NCBI RefSeq assembly: GCF_000013365.1
Contig: NC_007778.1
Span: forward strand, 2,294,001-2,358,000
Direction of reading: 5' to 3'
Source: Rhodopseudomonas palustris HaA2
GTDB taxonomy: Bacteria > Pseudomonadota > Alphaproteobacteria > Rhizobiales > Xanthobacteraceae
Length of the DNA stretch: 64,000 nucleotides
Notes under the pieces: generated by a model
The model's input: only the letters and a program-made list of their open reading frames with translations
Told to the model about the DNA's origin: nothing
Databases searched by the model: none
Shown: piece after piece, positions 30,281 to 37,333 of the stretch
Numbering within the stretch: the stretch's first letter is position 1
Layout: every line of letters starts with the position of its first letter
Program-made: the position numbers and the translations under genes

Positions 30281-30631
30281 ATGTTGATGACCCACGCGCT
30301 GGCGGAACTGTACGACTGCCTGCCGGTGATCGAGGATGAAGCCGCCTTGGTAGCGGCCGCGCGCGCCGCGGTCCAGAGCGTCGGCGCGACCATCATCGGC
30401 TCCTACGAGGTGCGCTACGTCCCGCATGGGCTGACCATCGCGCTGTTCCTCGCCGAGTCGCACATTGTGCTGACCACCTGGCCGGAATACCGGCTGCTGC
30501 TGCTCGACGTGTTGCTGTGCAATCCGGAGATGGATTTCAACCGCGTCCTCGCCGAGGTCAAGCGCAGCGTCTGCCCCGACGGCGAGATGACGGTGCACCA
30601 CGTGCCGCGCAAGATCGCCGCGCGGCCCTGA
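30281..30631 (+). CDS. speD: SpeD-family pyruvoyl-dependent decarboxylase, atypical
   Basis: The 116-residue protein is the class Ib prokaryotic S-adenosylmethionine decarboxylase fold. The self-cleavage site LAESHI places the pyruvoyl-forming serine at residue 60; TTWPEY and DVLLCNP (Cys80) follow. In Thermotoga maritima AdoMetDC the motif is ESHLTIHTWPE, with His68 needed for processing; the aligned residue here (65) is Thr. It could still be a SAM decarboxylase feeding BpsA. It could also belong to the SpeD homologues that decarboxylate ornithine or arginine instead. Start ATG 30281 follows GAGGA at 30266-30270. Confidence 0.8.
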   Translation: MLMTHALAELYDCLPVIEDEAALVAAARAAVQSVGATIIGSYEVRYVPHGLTIALFLAESHIVLTTWPEYRLLLLDVLLCNPEMDFNRVLAEVKRSVCPDGEMTVHHVPRKIAARP

Positions 30632-30675
30632 GCGGCTCGAATCCGGTCGATCGGCTCGGCACATCCGCGCCCGCG

Positions 30676-30714
30676 GTTGACGGCGGTGCGTCGCGCCTGC
30701 ATTGCGCCGTCAAC
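30676..30714. terminator. Inverted repeat between convergent speD and araC-type genes
   Basis: GTTGACGGCG (30676-30685) pairs perfectly with CGCCGTCAAC (30705-30714) around 19 bases. It lies midway between two convergent stops, so a bidirectional terminator is the natural reading, although no T-run follows on either side. Confidence 0.4.
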
Positions 30715-30745
30715 GGCTGTGGGGTGGCCTGGTCCCGCGACTGAT

Positions 30746-31726
30746 TCAGCTTCCGGCGTCGGCGGCGGATTGTCGATCGGACTTCCCGGTCTGGCGTGGC
30801 GTCAAGCCAAAGCGTTTCCGATAGCAGGTCGAGAAATAGGACTGGCTCGTGAACCCGCATTCATAGGCCACCTGACCAAGATTGATGGTGGTGGTGGCGC
30901 CATGTCTTGAAATGACGTAATGCGCACGCTGCAATCTGAGTTCGAGGAGGCGCTGGCCGAACGAGGTGCCGTGAAAGTGAAACACCTTGTGCAGGTAGCG
31001 GACCGAGATCTTGTGCTCTCGCGCGGCGTGATCGGGCGACAGGTCGCAATCGTGCAGGTTGCGCTGCAGGTAAGCATCGATCCGATGGTACAGCGACGAG
31101 GCCAGCGTCTGCCTGATGAAGGTCTTGTCTTGTGCCGATTCCCGCAAGTCCAGCATCAGGCAGATCAGGTCGATCACCGACTGCTGGAGTCGGTCGGCGT
31201 GCTCTCCCGGCGGAAGATTGAGCAATTGCGCGCCGAGCGTTGTCACAACCGGAACGAGTTGTGAGTTGGCGATATTCATCGAGGCGCACAGGCCGTCGAT
31301 CCCTTTGACCCGATCGATCAGAAGGCGGCGGTCGACCTTGATCGTGATGTTTTCGGACCCGTCCGGAACGTCGATGACGTAATTTTCGGCAGAGTTGAGG
31401 AGAAAGACGGTTCCGGGCATGGCTAGCCCCGAGCGTCCCCGCTGCTCGTATTGCAAGCCCTTTCGGATCGGAAACAGAAAGACGAAGTCTTCGGACCCGT
31501 CGATCTTCGCGGACTCCTTGCGCCTGATCACCCGTTGCGCATCCGCCTTGAAGTTGGACAGTCCCAGCGAGCCGAGTTGAACGTCGATCAGTTCGCCGAC
31601 CACGCGGTCATCGTGGCGGGCCTGAATATCGAGGCGATAATACACTTCAGCCATGGCCTGCCGCCACGCTGCAATGCTTTCAGACCCGGTTAGCGCGGCC
31701 GTCGAATAGTGATTCCTCTGATTCAT
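30746..31726 (-). CDS. AraC-family transcriptional regulator
   Basis: The 326-residue regulator has an AraC-binding-like cupin N-terminal domain (LGLSNFKADAQRVIRRKESAKIDGSEDFVFLFPIRKG...; GTVFLLNSAENYVIDVPDGS). The C-terminal double helix-turn-helix is HRIDAYLQRNLHDCDLSPDHAAREHKISVRYLHKVFHFHGTSFGQRLLELRLQRAHYVI...LGQVAYECGFTSQSYFSTCYRKRFGLTP. The start at 31726 (MNQRNHYS) begins the domain. The in-frame extension to 31825 runs through a 15-bp tandem repeat and is rejected. It diverges from the amide transporter operon and probably controls it. Confidence 0.88.
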   Translation of the reverse strand: MNQRNHYSTAALTGSESIAAWRQAMAEVYYRLDIQARHDDRVVGELIDVQLGSLGLSNFKADAQRVIRRKESAKIDGSEDFVFLFPIRKGLQYEQRGRSGLAMPGTVFLLNSAENYVIDVPDGSENITIKVDRRLLIDRVKGIDGLCASMNIANSQLVPVVTTLGAQLLNLPPGEHADRLQQSVIDLICLMLDLRESAQDKTFIRQTLASSLYHRIDAYLQRNLHDCDLSPDHAAREHKISVRYLHKVFHFHGTSFGQRLLELRLQRAHYVISRHGATTTINLGQVAYECGFTSQSYFSTCYRKRFGLTPRQTGKSDRQSAADAGS

Positions 31727-31742
31727 CACAGCGACCCCGATT

Positions 31743-31811
31743 GATCGGCACGTCCCGATCGGCTCGATACAAACGCCAGACATACAAATGCGAGAAATAC
31801 AAACGCAAGAA
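31743..31811. promoter_or_regulatory. Iteron and inverted repeat between the AraC regulator and the amide operon
   Basis: ATACAAAYGC recurs at 31767, 31782 and 31797, each exactly 15 bases apart and embedded in near-identical 15-mers (ATACAAACGCCAGAC, ATACAAATGCGAGAA, ATACAAACGCAAGAA). Just before them GATCGG (31743-31748) and CCGATC (31755-31760) form an inverted repeat. Position between divergent genes fits a regulator-binding region. Confidence 0.7.
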
Positions 31812-31975
31812 GTGTGCCGTTTCAACGGGGCTTTGCCGCTGCGGCGTCGATCAGCAGTGCGCTGGCCTTGTAGAGAAGGTGCCCTCCAGTGAAAGACCGG
31901 ACTTTGATCGGCTACTTATGATGCGGACGTTCTGAAACATGAGCGCCCGCCGGGACGCTCGTCAGGGAGAGGTCT

Positions 31976-33271
31976 ATGGTCAGCAAGGTCTCGCGTCGAA
32001 AACTGCTTCACATGGCGTCAGCAGGCACGGCCGCTGCCGCTTTTCCCGCCCCATTCGTGTCCGGCGTCACGCGTGCGGCATCGGCAGATCCGATCCTGCT
32101 CGGGGTTCCGACGGCTCAAACCGCCCAGGCGGGCGTCGCGGATCATCAGGACTATCTGAACGGGACGACGTTGGCCCTGGAAGAAATCAACGGCGCCGGC
32201 GGCGTGCTCGGGCGTCAGGTCAAAGCCGTCGTGGTCGATATCGACCCGCTGTCCCCGGAAAGCGGGCAGGTTGCAATCAACAAGCTGATCGACGCCAAGG
32301 TGCACGCGATGTCCTGCGCCTTCGTGTTCACGCCGGTCCCGGTGGCGGACGTGTCGGCGCGCTACAAGGCGCCGTTTCTGTGGGGCCTCACTCAGCGCAA
32401 CATGACCGATCTCGTCGCCAAGCAGCCCGACAAATACTCGCACGTGTTTCAGACTGACCCGTCCGAGGTCCACTACGGGCACACGTTCCCGGTGTTTTTG
32501 AAAGCGATGAAGGACCAGGGGGTGTGGAAGCCGCTGAATAACGGCGTGCACATCGTCCAGGAACAGATCGCCTACAACCAGACGATCTCGAAGGCGCTGC
32601 AGGCGTCGCTCCCCAAGAGCGAGTTCAAGCTCGCCGGCATCACCGACATCCAGTATCCGGTGCAGGACTGGGGCACAGTCATCCAGGAGATCAAGAAGGT
32701 CGGGGCCGGGGCGGTGATGATCGACCATTGGGTCGCCGCCGAATACGCCGCCTTCGTCAAACAGTACAGCGCCGATCCGTTGAAGGGCGCGCTCGTCTAT
32801 CTGCAATACGGACCGTCGCAGCCCGAGTTCCTCGAACTGTCGGGGCCCGCCGCTGAAGGCTTCGTCTGGAGCACCGTGCTCGGCGTCTATGCGGACGAGA
32901 AGGGCAAGGCATTCCGCGCCAAATACAAGAAGCGGTTTCCCGGCATCATGGGGCTTTGCTACACCGGCAACGGTTACGACACGACGTATTATCTCAAGGC
33001 CGCCTGGGAGGCCGTCGGCGATCCGTCGAACTTCAAGGGCGTCAGTGACTGGATCCGCAAGAATTCCTATCGCGGCGTCTGCGGCTTCATGAGCATGGAC
33101 AATCCCTATCAGGAATGTGCGCACTATCCGGACACGGGTGATGCGATCGGAGCCGCTGAGCTCGAGAAGGGCATGGCGCAACTGTTCTTCCAGGTCCAGA
33201 ACAACGAGCACAAGATCATCTATCCGGACGTGCTCGTCGAGAACAAGCTGCAGAAGGCGCCGTGGTGGTGA
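31976..33271 (+). CDS. HAAT-type ABC transporter substrate-binding protein (amide/urea-like)
   Basis: The 431-residue exported receptor carries a twin-arginine signal (SRRKLLHMASAGTAAAAFPAPFVSG, residues 4-28). The mature domain is of the Peripla_BP_6 / urea-amide binding type: DPILLGVPTAQTAQAGVADHQDYLNGTTLALEEINGAGGVLGRQVKAVVVDIDP. It is the first gene of an operon with two ATPases and two permeases and is followed by a dimethylformamidase-like gene. A small amide such as dimethylformamide is therefore the likely ligand. GGGAGAGG at 31965-31972 is the ribosome-binding site. Confidence 0.87.
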   Translation: MVSKVSRRKLLHMASAGTAAAAFPAPFVSGVTRAASADPILLGVPTAQTAQAGVADHQDYLNGTTLALEEINGAGGVLGRQVKAVVVDIDPLSPESGQVAINKLIDAKVHAMSCAFVFTPVPVADVSARYKAPFLWGLTQRNMTDLVAKQPDKYSHVFQTDPSEVHYGHTFPVFLKAMKDQGVWKPLNNGVHIVQEQIAYNQTISKALQASLPKSEFKLAGITDIQYPVQDWGTVIQEIKKVGAGAVMIDHWVAAEYAAFVKQYSADPLKGALVYLQYGPSQPEFLELSGPAAEGFVWSTVLGVYADEKGKAFRAKYKKRFPGIMGLCYTGNGYDTTYYLKAAWEAVGDPSNFKGVSDWIRKNSYRGVCGFMSMDNPYQECAHYPDTGDAIGAAELEKGMAQLFFQVQNNEHKIIYPDVLVENKLQKAPWW

Positions 33272-33281
33272 CGCCGGGTCG

Positions 33282-34025
33282 ATGACGATGGCCGCATCCG
33301 CGATCTTCTCCTGCGATCAGATCGGTCTCGATCTCGGCGGACGTTCGATCCTGCGCGGCATTTCGCTCGACGTGAAGCCGGGCGAGGTGCTGGGGATCAT
33401 CGGGCCGAACGGCGCCGGCAAGACCAGCCTGTTCGAAGTGCTGTCGGGGCGCATCTCGCCCAAGAGCGGAACGGTCGCCTATGGCGGCCGCGAGATCACC
33501 GGCCTGCCGCTGCACCGGCGGGCGCGTCTCGGCATCGGCCGTACCTACCAGACCCCGATCGTGCCGGAAGACATGACCGTCGCGCAGGTTCTGAAAGCGG
33601 CGCGGCAGGCGTATCGGCCGTATCTGACGCCCGACGACGCCGAATGGGGCGCGGGGCTGGTCGGCTTCCGGATTCCGGGCGCGATGATGGCGGATCGGCT
33701 CGACACGCTGAACCGCCGCAAACTGCTGATTGCCTGTCTGCTGATGCGGCGGCCGTCGGTGCTGCTGATGGACGAGCCGGCCGCGGGATTGATCAATTCC
33801 GAGATCGACGAACTCGACGACATCATGCGGGTGCTCGCCAAGGAACTGAACATCGCGATCGTGCTGATCGAGCACCGGATGGAGCTGCTCGATACGCTTG
33901 CCGATCGGGTGCTGGTGATGGATGCCGGCGAGACGATCGCCGAAGGATCGCTTGCGGAGATCCTGCTCAACCCGCGCGTCAAGGCTGCGTATTTCGAGAC
34001 CGATGCCGGCGGGGGGCTGCATTGA
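33282..34025 (+). CDS. ABC transporter ATP-binding protein (LivG type)
   Basis: The 247-residue ATPase has Walker [10 protein letters not shown], Walker B VLLMDEPAAGL and the H-loop VLIEHRMELL. The signature region is degenerate (MADRLDTLNRRKLLIACLL, with LNRRK where LSGGQ/LSYGQ is expected). This substitution is unusual and may lower ATPase cooperativity, although the second ATPase keeps LSGGE. It belongs to the branched-chain amino-acid/urea type importer and lies 10 bases after the receptor gene. ATG 33282 is chosen at the start of the family match. Confidence 0.87.
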   Translation: MTMAASAIFSCDQIGLDLGGRSILRGISLDVKPGEVLGIIGPNGAGKTSLFEVLSGRISPKSGTVAYGGREITGLPLHRRARLGIGRTYQTPIVPEDMTVAQVLKAARQAYRPYLTPDDAEWGAGLVGFRIPGAMMADRLDTLNRRKLLIACLLMRRPSVLLMDEPAAGLINSEIDELDDIMRVLAKELNIAIVLIEHRMELLDTLADRVLVMDAGETIAEGSLAEILLNPRVKAAYFETDAGGGLH

Positions 34026-34765
34026 TGAGTATGCCCGAGACGGCCACGGCGCGCCCCGCGGTGCTCGACGTCAAGGGACTATCCGCCGGCTGGGGACCGA
34101 TGCGGGTGATCCACGACCTCGATCTCACCGTCTTCGCCGGCGAGCGGATCGGTCTGGTCGGCCTCAACGGCCACGGCAAGTCGACGTTGTTTCAGGCGAT
34201 CGCCGGGCTCACCGGCTGGCAGCGCGGATCGATCAAGCTCAACGGCTATGAGGTCGGCCGCACCCGCAGCCAGGGGCCGGGCCGCTACACGCATCTAATT
34301 GTGCGGAGAGGTCTGGCGCTGATCCCGCAGGGCGATGAGATCTTTCACGGCCTGACGGTCGAGGAGCATCTCGACAGCGGCGCCTTCACCAAGAGCGCCT
34401 GGGCCGAGCGCGGCATCCGCAAGAAGCGAATTCTGCAGATCTTCCCGCCGCTGGAGAAGCTGATGAAGATTCCGGTGGGCCGCCTGTCGGGCGGCGAGCG
34501 ACGGATGGTGTCGATCGGCCGCGGCCTGATGTCCGACGCCGAACTGTTCCTGGTCGACGAGCCGTCGCTCGGGCTGGCGCCGAAGATCGGCCGCTCGGTG
34601 GTCGATGCCTTGATGGCGGTCGAGCTCGGCGGCTCGGCGATGGTGATCGCCGAACAGAACGTCGCGCTGCTCGAAGGCAGCGTCGATCGCATCATCGGAA
34701 TGCACGCCGGCAAGCTGAAGGGCGAGGCCTCGGCCTCCAAGTCCATGTCGACGGAGCGCAGCTGA
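34025..34765 (+). CDS. ABC transporter ATP-binding protein (LivF type)
   Basis: The 246-residue ATPase has Walker A VGLNGHGKSTL, signature RLSGGERRMVSIGRGLM, Walker B LFLVDEPSLGLAPK and the H-loop region replaced by VIAEQNVALL, as is usual for LivF. It pairs with the upstream ATPase. Start and stop overlap as TGATG on both sides (34023-34027 and 34763-34767), so translation is coupled through the operon. Confidence 0.92.
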   Translation: MSMPETATARPAVLDVKGLSAGWGPMRVIHDLDLTVFAGERIGLVGLNGHGKSTLFQAIAGLTGWQRGSIKLNGYEVGRTRSQGPGRYTHLIVRRGLALIPQGDEIFHGLTVEEHLDSGAFTKSAWAERGIRKKRILQIFPPLEKLMKIPVGRLSGGERRMVSIGRGLMSDAELFLVDEPSLGLAPKIGRSVVDALMAVELGGSAMVIAEQNVALLEGSVDRIIGMHAGKLKGEASASKSMSTERS

Positions 34766-35646
34766 TGAATTGGGGTTTCATCGTCACCAACGCGATCACG
34801 CTGGCCTGCATCTACGGGACGCTGGCGATCGGGATTTCGGTCACCTGGTCGAGCCTCGGCCTGGTCAATATGGCCTACGGCTTCATCTTTGCGCTGTCCG
34901 GCTACGGGGCGTGGATGGCGAGCGTGTATATCGGCCCGTATCCGGTCGTCGTGATGGCGGCAGGGATCCTGACCGGCGCGCTCGGCGGGCTGATCGTCTG
35001 TCTGCTCGCCTTCATTCCGATCCACGACAAGCCGAACTTCCCGTTGCGCGCGCTGATCGCCACGCTGGCGATCAGCCTGGTCGGCAATCAGATCCTGCTG
35101 TGGTGGTTCGGACCCCGGGCGAAATCGCTGCCGCGGCTGTTCGGCAACTGGAACGCCGACATCCTCGGCGTCGTCGTGACCTCGGACAAGCTCGGCGCCT
35201 CGCTGTCGGCGATCCTGCTGCTGACCCTGATCCTGCTGTGGATGCGCTCCAGCCGCCGCGGCCTCGAAATTCGGGCGATGATGATGAACCCGCACGCCGC
35301 CTCGATCGTCGGCATCGGCGTCCGCCGCACCAGCATCTACGTGATGGCCTTGACCGGGTCGCTCGCCGGACTGGCGGCGGTGCTGCTGGCGCAGACCTAT
35401 TACGTCGCGCCGTTCAGCGGCATCACGCCGATGATCAAGGGACTGAGCATCGCGCTGGTCGGCGGCCTCGGCAGCATCCCCGGAGCGATCATCGGCGCCA
35501 TCATGCTGGGGGTGAACGAGTCGCTGACCTCGACCTTCCTCGGCGGCCAATACGTTCTGATCACGCAGTTCCTGCTCATCATCGTCGTGCTTCTGATCCG
35601 CCCGCGCGGGATCTCCGGAATTCTCGACAAGGCGCGCGAGGCATAG
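34765..35646 (+). CDS. Branched-chain/amide ABC transporter permease (LivH type)
   Basis: The 293-residue protein has about eight membrane helices and the LivH hallmarks: ITLACIYGTLAIGISVTWSSLGLVNMAYGFIFALSGYGAWMA near the N-terminus and KGLSIALVGGLGSIPGAIIGAIMLGVNESL near residue 225. It forms half of the inner-membrane channel with the next gene product. Three bases separate the two genes. Confidence 0.92.
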   Translation: MNWGFIVTNAITLACIYGTLAIGISVTWSSLGLVNMAYGFIFALSGYGAWMASVYIGPYPVVVMAAGILTGALGGLIVCLLAFIPIHDKPNFPLRALIATLAISLVGNQILLWWFGPRAKSLPRLFGNWNADILGVVVTSDKLGASLSAILLLTLILLWMRSSRRGLEIRAMMMNPHAASIVGIGVRRTSIYVMALTGSLAGLAAVLLAQTYYVAPFSGITPMIKGLSIALVGGLGSIPGAIIGAIMLGVNESLTSTFLGGQYVLITQFLLIIVVLLIRPRGISGILDKAREA

Positions 35647-35649
35647 CCG

Positions 35650-37299
35650 ATGTCCGACACCACCGCTCCGATCTGGATCGACCCGACCGACTCGCAGCAT
35701 CCGGAGACTCCGGCGCGCGAGGTGGCGACCAACCCATTCCTGTCGCATCAGGTGACCTGGAACGAAACCACGCGGTTTCGGCCGAAGATGTATCCCGTCG
35801 GCCGGCTGCGCTACTACTACAAGTGGCCCGGCCACGGCGGCGCGCTGTGGACGCGGACGCGGTACTGGCCGACGCGCCGCCGCGTACTCGACATCCGGGG
35901 CGAGTACAACCCCAAGACAATGCGGCGCGAGAAGACGATCGTCGACAAGCGGCCGATCTGGTGGATGCTGGCGCTCGCCGCCTTCTTCATCATGCCGCTG
36001 TTCGTGCCGGGAAGCATGTGGAATACCGTGATGTCGGCGGCCTCGGTGTTCGCGATCTACGCCGCCATCAACCTGTGCTGGATGCTGGTTGTGGGCACCG
36101 CGGGCATCTTTTCGCTCGCGACCTATGCGGTGGTCGGTGCCGCCGCTTATGGCACCACCTATATGGCGATCACGCTGGGGCTGCCGTGGTGGGTACTGCC
36201 GTTCGCGGGGATGCTGATCGGGCTGGCCTTCGGCGTCCTGATCGCGCTGCCGGCGATGCGGCTCGACGGGTTCTATTACGCGCTGCTGACGCTGGGTGTG
36301 GTCGAGCTGTGCCGCGTCTATGTGGTGCAGTCGCGCCAGTTCGGCTCGGCGACCGGCGGCCTGTACGGCGCGCCCAGCTATCTGCCGGCGTGGCTGTCGC
36401 AATCCAACCGGCTGCTGCTGGGGTACTACGTCGCGCTGTTCGTGATGATCCTCGCGCTGGCGCTCTACCGCTTCGTCGACGGCAAGCGGCTCGGCCGGCT
36501 GCTGCGGATGGCGCAGGAGAAGAAAGAAGGCTTCGCGCAGGCCTGCGGCGTCGATTTCATCCGCGCCCGCATCATGGTGTTCCTGATCTCGTCGGCGGCG
36601 CTCGGCTTCATCGGCGGCTTCTACGCCGTCCATTTCGGCGGGGCGTCGCCCAATCTGTTCTCGTTCGACACGCTGCTGCTGTCGCTGGCGATGCTGGTGA
36701 TCGGCGGGATCGGGCGCGCCGAGGGCGCGGTCGCCGGCACGCTGATCGTGGTGTTTATCGATCGCGTGCTGATCGATCTCGGTCCGCTGCGCTTCGTCCT
36801 GATCGGCGCCATCATGCTCGGCGTCGTACTGTTCCTGCGCGGCGGCATTTTCGGCATCAAGGCGCAGTTCCGAGCCTGGCGCGACAAAAAGAAGAGCGAA
36901 CGGCGATCGACCCGAGCCGAGAAAGGAGGCGAGATGTTGCCCGAAGAGGCCACCGAAGTCGAAGACAAGGACCAGGTGTATTTCCGCCGCTTCGACAAGA
37001 TGCAGCGGGATTTCCTCAAGCGTCTTGTGTCGGACGCAGTGATCGCGGAGCACAAGTCCAAGCCGCTCGGCCAGCACAGCGAAGCGCTCGAACGCCTGCT
37101 GATCTACTTCCGCCGCCAGGGCCAGATCGACAAATACGCGATCATGGTGCTGGAGGAATTCAAGGCCTATCGCATCGTCGCGCTATCGGGTCATCGCGGC
37201 ACCGCGCCGCGCATGGTCGAGGACCGCAATTACGAGACGCCGGACGAAGCCTATCACGCGCTGTTCCTGCGTCGCGTCCAGGATCTGCTCGAAACCTAA
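35650..37299 (+). CDS. LivM-type permease fused in frame to a DMFase small-subunit-like module
   Basis: The 549-residue frame has three parts. Residues 1-95 are a soluble N-terminal extension (HQVTWNETTRFRPKMYPVGRLRYYYKWPGHGG...). Residues ~96-410 are a LivM permease core (GTAGIFSLATYAVVGAAAYGTT; LRMAQEKKEGFAQACGVDFIRARI; LVIGGIGRAEGAVAGTLIVVFIDRVL). Residues 429-549 are a helical, charged module (QVYFRRFDKMQRDFLKRLV...KYAIMVLEEFKAYRIVALSGHRGTAPRMVED). No stop separates the last two, but AAAGGAGG (36922-36929) stands before an in-frame ATG at 36934. Given the dimethylformamidase large subunit next door, I read the module as the small subunit. Whether the product is a fusion or two proteins is open. 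Confidence 0.82.
   Translation: MSDTTAPIWIDPTDSQHPETPAREVATNPFLSHQVTWNETTRFRPKMYPVGRLRYYYKWPGHGGALWTRTRYWPTRRRVLDIRGEYNPKTMRREKTIVDKRPIWWMLALAAFFIMPLFVPGSMWNTVMSAASVFAIYAAINLCWMLVVGTAGIFSLATYAVVGAAAYGTTYMAITLGLPWWVLPFAGMLIGLAFGVLIALPAMRLDGFYYALLTLGVVELCRVYVVQSRQFGSATGGLYGAPSYLPAWLSQSNRLLLGYYVALFVMILALALYRFVDGKRLGRLLRMAQEKKEGFAQACGVDFIRARIMVFLISSAALGFIGGFYAVHFGGASPNLFSFDTLLLSLAMLVIGGIGRAEGAVAGTLIVVFIDRVLIDLGPLRFVLIGAIMLGVVLFLRGGIFGIKAQFRAWRDKKKSERRSTRAEKGGEMLPEEATEVEDKDQVYFRRFDKMQRDFLKRLVSDAVIAEHKSKPLGQHSEALERLLIYFRRQGQIDKYAIMVLEEFKAYRIVALSGHRGTAPRMVEDRNYETPDEAYHALFLRRVQDLLET
36934..37299 (+). CDS. Possible separately translated small subunit of N,N-dimethylformamidase
   Basis: This 121-residue frame begins at an internal ATG with a strong ribosome-binding site inside the permease reading frame. 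It is soluble and helical, unlike the membrane protein that precedes it. Its length is close to the ~130-residue alpha subunit of known alpha2beta2 dimethylformamidases, and the large subunit gene starts 35 bases after its stop. Assignment rests on length, position and partner, not on a recognised motif. Confidence 0.5.
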   Translation: MLPEEATEVEDKDQVYFRRFDKMQRDFLKRLVSDAVIAEHKSKPLGQHSEALERLLIYFRRQGQIDKYAIMVLEEFKAYRIVALSGHRGTAPRMVEDRNYETPDEAYHALFLRRVQDLLET

Positions 37300-37333
37300 T
37301 CCGCTCTGTCAGTCGCTGGAGAAGCCTGAGGCC

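Noticed and set aside
31767-31811. The tandem repeats as a CRISPR fragment
   Set aside because: Units are 15 bp, directly adjacent and without unique spacers. No cas genes are present.
34345-37077. A 910-residue minus-strand open frame opposite the amide permeases, and a similar 894-residue plus-strand frame at 34770-37454
   Set aside because: Both are shadows of GC-rich coding DNA: low-complexity His/Arg/Asp-rich products without domains, overlapping well-supported transporter genes.
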